A DNA stretch of 26,085 bases from Bacillota bacterium. GTDB taxonomy: Bacteria > Bacillota > Clostridia > Acetivibrionales > DSM-1351. The DNA lies in NCBI GenBank assembly GCA_023441625.1, contig JAEZOA010000182.1:1-26085 (forward strand), in the 5' to 3' direction. Below the pieces are notes generated by a model. It searched no databases and was not told where the DNA came from. It saw only the letters and a list, made by a program, of their open reading frames with translations. Each line of letters opens with the position of its first letter. Position 1 is the stretch's first letter. Below, piece after piece: positions 24,224-26,085 of the stretch. Position numbers and translations under genes: made by a program.

Positions 24224-24292
24224 GCTGGGAGCACAATGAAGAAGCTGTCAAACATATGAGTGCTTCTTATTTCTGAATTATTTATTTTTCGG

Positions 24293-25708
24293 TTACTCCA
24301 ATGTAAAAGAAGCAAAACTTGCACTTCCCTGTCCTGTATAAGAAAAATACAATGCCTGTATTCCATCAGGAAGCTCTATAGCTGCAGAATATTCTTTCCA
24401 TACATTTGTAAAATCAACTGGAATGCTACAGAGTGCCTTACCCTTCCATGCTGTCTTTACTTCAAATGCACCTTTACAATACCCTCGTACCTTGATGCTG
24501 ACTTTTTTAATCCCTTTGCAATCAAAATATTTAAAACCTGCTGTGGCTGATTCCTTCATATTAGCGATGTAGCCAAGCTCTTCGTCTCCATCCTTTCCGT
24601 CCTGTGTTATTTTAGGATACTGGTGTCCCATCCATGCCCCTGTGCAATCTGTATACACTGATTCGTCCTTGCAGAATAAATTGCAGGCTATATATGCCGG
24701 GTATTCTCCCTTTCCCACAAGAGGTCCTCCGTTTGCGCCACAGGAGGTCATCTCTACTTGAGGGATGGTTCCATTATCCAGAAATTCAATCCGCTCAATG
24801 CAGCCTTGTCTGCTAAAATTTGTTCCATTTGTATGTCTATGATAGAAAATATACCATTTCTCATTGATTTCTATGATACTTCCATGGTTATTAGCGCCAT
24901 AATACATTGGCTTTTCAGCAGGCTTATAGGTATCTATATGTAAATCGCAATTACTTACAATTACTCCCTTATATTCAAAGCCTTTGGTTGGATACTTACT
25001 TGTAGCATAACAAAGTTCATGCATGAGAACAGAGGAATAAACAAAATAATATGTATCTCCTCGCTTTCTCATAGAAGGTGCTTCAAAGAACTCATGTCCC
25101 TCATAACAGCTTCCCTTGCTGTAAGGTTGGCTAGGGGCGATAAATACAGGTTCTTCCAGAATGGTAAGCATATCTGACCCAAGTACTGTTACCATGGGAC
25201 CACTTCTTGATTTATCACCAATTGCACAAAAACCAGTATACAGATAAGTTTTATCCCCTTCAGTTAATACTCCAGGATCAAACTGAGGCTCATCACCTGC
25301 TCTTTCGCCAAGGCGTGTTCCATCAGAATAATGTACATATCCATAAAATTCATACTTTCCTGCTGGTGAATCACACACTGCAACCGATACAACCGAAACC
25401 TTGTCAAGAACATAGTAAAGATAATATCTTCCATCTGGTCCTAAAGTAACATCCGGTGCATAAAGGCACATGCTACCATCAAGATTAAGCGGGTCATCAG
25501 TTTTTTTATAAATTACACCTTCATAATGCCAGTCACCCAGATCTTCTACTGGTGCCGACCAGCATACATAATCATTTAGGCAAAACACATGTCCGTTAAA
25601 GCGGTCATGTGAGCCATATACATAGACTCTATTATTAAAAACATAAGGCTCACCATCAGGAATATATTCCCATGATGGGAGATAAGGATTGAGTGCTTGT
25701 TTTTTCAT
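24293..25708 (-). CDS. Glycoside hydrolase family 43 with C-terminal CBM6-like domain
   Basis: The 471-residue enzyme has a five-bladed GH43 domain (about 1-315). Likely catalytic residues are the Asp in IPDGEPYVFNNRVYVYGSHD (base), the Asp in LYAPDVTLGPDGRYYLYY (pKa modulator), and the Glu in EGHEFFEAPS (general acid). The C-terminal ~130 residues (from about 340) form a beta-rich module with FKYFDCKGIKKVSIKVRGYC, CBM6-like. There is no signal peptide, so it would act in the cytosol on imported arabino- or xylo-oligosaccharides (beta-xylosidase or arabinofuranosidase; not separable by eye). The RBS is AAGGAG about 10 nt upstream. It is the first gene of the operon with two esterases. A group II intron ends about 250 nt upstream. 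Confidence 0.92.
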   Translation of the reverse strand: MKKQALNPYLPSWEYIPDGEPYVFNNRVYVYGSHDRFNGHVFCLNDYVCWSAPVEDLGDWHYEGVIYKKTDDPLNLDGSMCLYAPDVTLGPDGRYYLYYVLDKVSVVSVAVCDSPAGKYEFYGYVHYSDGTRLGERAGDEPQFDPGVLTEGDKTYLYTGFCAIGDKSRSGPMVTVLGSDMLTILEEPVFIAPSQPYSKGSCYEGHEFFEAPSMRKRGDTYYFVYSSVLMHELCYATSKYPTKGFEYKGVIVSNCDLHIDTYKPAEKPMYYGANNHGSIIEINEKWYIFYHRHTNGTNFSRQGCIERIEFLDNGTIPQVEMTSCGANGGPLVGKGEYPAYIACNLFCKDESVYTDCTGAWMGHQYPKITQDGKDGDEELGYIANMKESATAGFKYFDCKGIKKVSIKVRGYCKGAFEVKTAWKGKALCSIPVDFTNVWKEYSAAIELPDGIQALYFSYTGQGSASFASFTLE

Positions 25709-25960
25709 AAGTGATTTTTCTCCTTAAATAAAATTTAGTTAGACTTAAGCTTCTTAACACCTGACAAATATTCTTTAATTCTCTAAAATTAATCAAAGTT
25801 ATTCCTTTACAACTCCAAAAGTTAATTTCATCCTATATCACTAATACAGCCTTGTTTATATATCCAATTTTACCACAATTTCTCCAGTTGTCTATTCGTT
25901 CATTCAAATAATTACCACTAATAAACAACGCAAGTTAACAAGCCAACATTGCTTATGTTA

Positions 25961-26085
25961 ATCGAGTAGGAGGGAAAATTGAATAAATTTTCCCGACCTC
26001 TCACACCACCGTGCGTACCGTTCGGTACACGGCGGTTCAATAGAATTAACATATTTTCATGTACGTATCCAGTAGAGAAGTTAAC
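25961..26085 (-). mobile_element. 3' end of a group II intron (domains V and VI), continuing beyond the window
   Basis: Domain V on minus: ACCGCCGTG (26036-26028) pairs with CACGGTGGT (26013-26005), with one G-U. A 2-nt bulge (26015-26014) and a distal TACC/GGTA helix (26027-26024 with 26019-26016) close a GAAC tetraloop. Domain VI follows: GGGAAAAT and ATTTTCCC stem, then CCTACTC opposite GAG, leaving a bulged A at 25967. That A is 7 nt from the 3' end, the right place for the branch point. The intron ends with AT at 25962-25961. The intron-encoded reverse transcriptase would lie to the right. The 252-nt stretch 25709-25960 between it and GH43 shows no gene and no convincing promoter. Confidence 0.88.

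Noticed and set aside
1..26085. CRISPR arrays, tRNA or rRNA genes, integrase or transposase genes
   Set aside because: No regularly spaced repeats, cloverleaf signatures or such coding regions were seen.

Overview
The window is low-G+C DNA with AAGGAGG-type ribosome binding sites, Gram-positive lipoproteins, solitary fermentation and stress genes, a clostridial-style structured RNA and the tail of a group II intron. Together these suggest an anaerobic, polysaccharide-using member of the Clostridia (inference; no rRNA or tRNA gene is visible). Nearly all genes lie on the minus strand; only the 17058-18503 gene is on plus.

Reading from left: a hairpin-rich edge (1-172); a YfbK-like vWA lipoprotein (246-1826); an OmpR/PhoB-type two-component pair (regulator 3452-4132, then kinase 1992-3386); a strong bidirectional terminator (4268-4314); and an O-acetylhomoserine sulfhydrylase (4338-5603). 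Between 5757 and 9895 lies a locus of unknown function: a small membrane protein plus a membrane-anchored TPR protein, present twice in tandem, followed by a TPR-AAA+ ATPase. Between the two copies sits a fossil of the first ~33 codons of the ATPase gene (8456-8546). This shows that the array arose by one tandem duplication whose right breakpoint fell inside the ATPase gene. Upstream is a secreted, membrane-anchored surface protein (10031-11572). Its promoter region carries the same 11-bp-period direct repeat as the vWA lipoprotein promoter, so the two-component system may control both.

Next come stand-alone metabolic and stress genes: arginine deiminase, fused MsrA-MsrB, a small lipoprotein, a formate/nitrite-family channel whose Shine-Dalgarno and start codon are separated by a stable hairpin, a decayed gene end, and a small polytopic membrane protein. 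A dense set of complementary segments at 16726-16980 is a candidate large structured RNA, more likely on minus, with raiA-type RNA as the leading guess. It lies between that membrane protein and a PQQ-glucose-dehydrogenase-fold protein on plus.

The right third has an ABC-F ATPase with an overlapping 18-codon upstream ORF, a 54-codon orphan gene with its own promoter, RBS and terminator (20889-21053), and a truA pseudogene remnant (21179-21375). It ends with a three-gene hemicellulose-side-chain operon (GH43, feruloyl-esterase-like, type-B carboxylesterase; 21517-25708) and the 3' end (domains V and VI) of a group II intron (25961 to the window edge). Small fossils and the intron suggest local genome remodelling, but no transposase or intact phage gene is seen.
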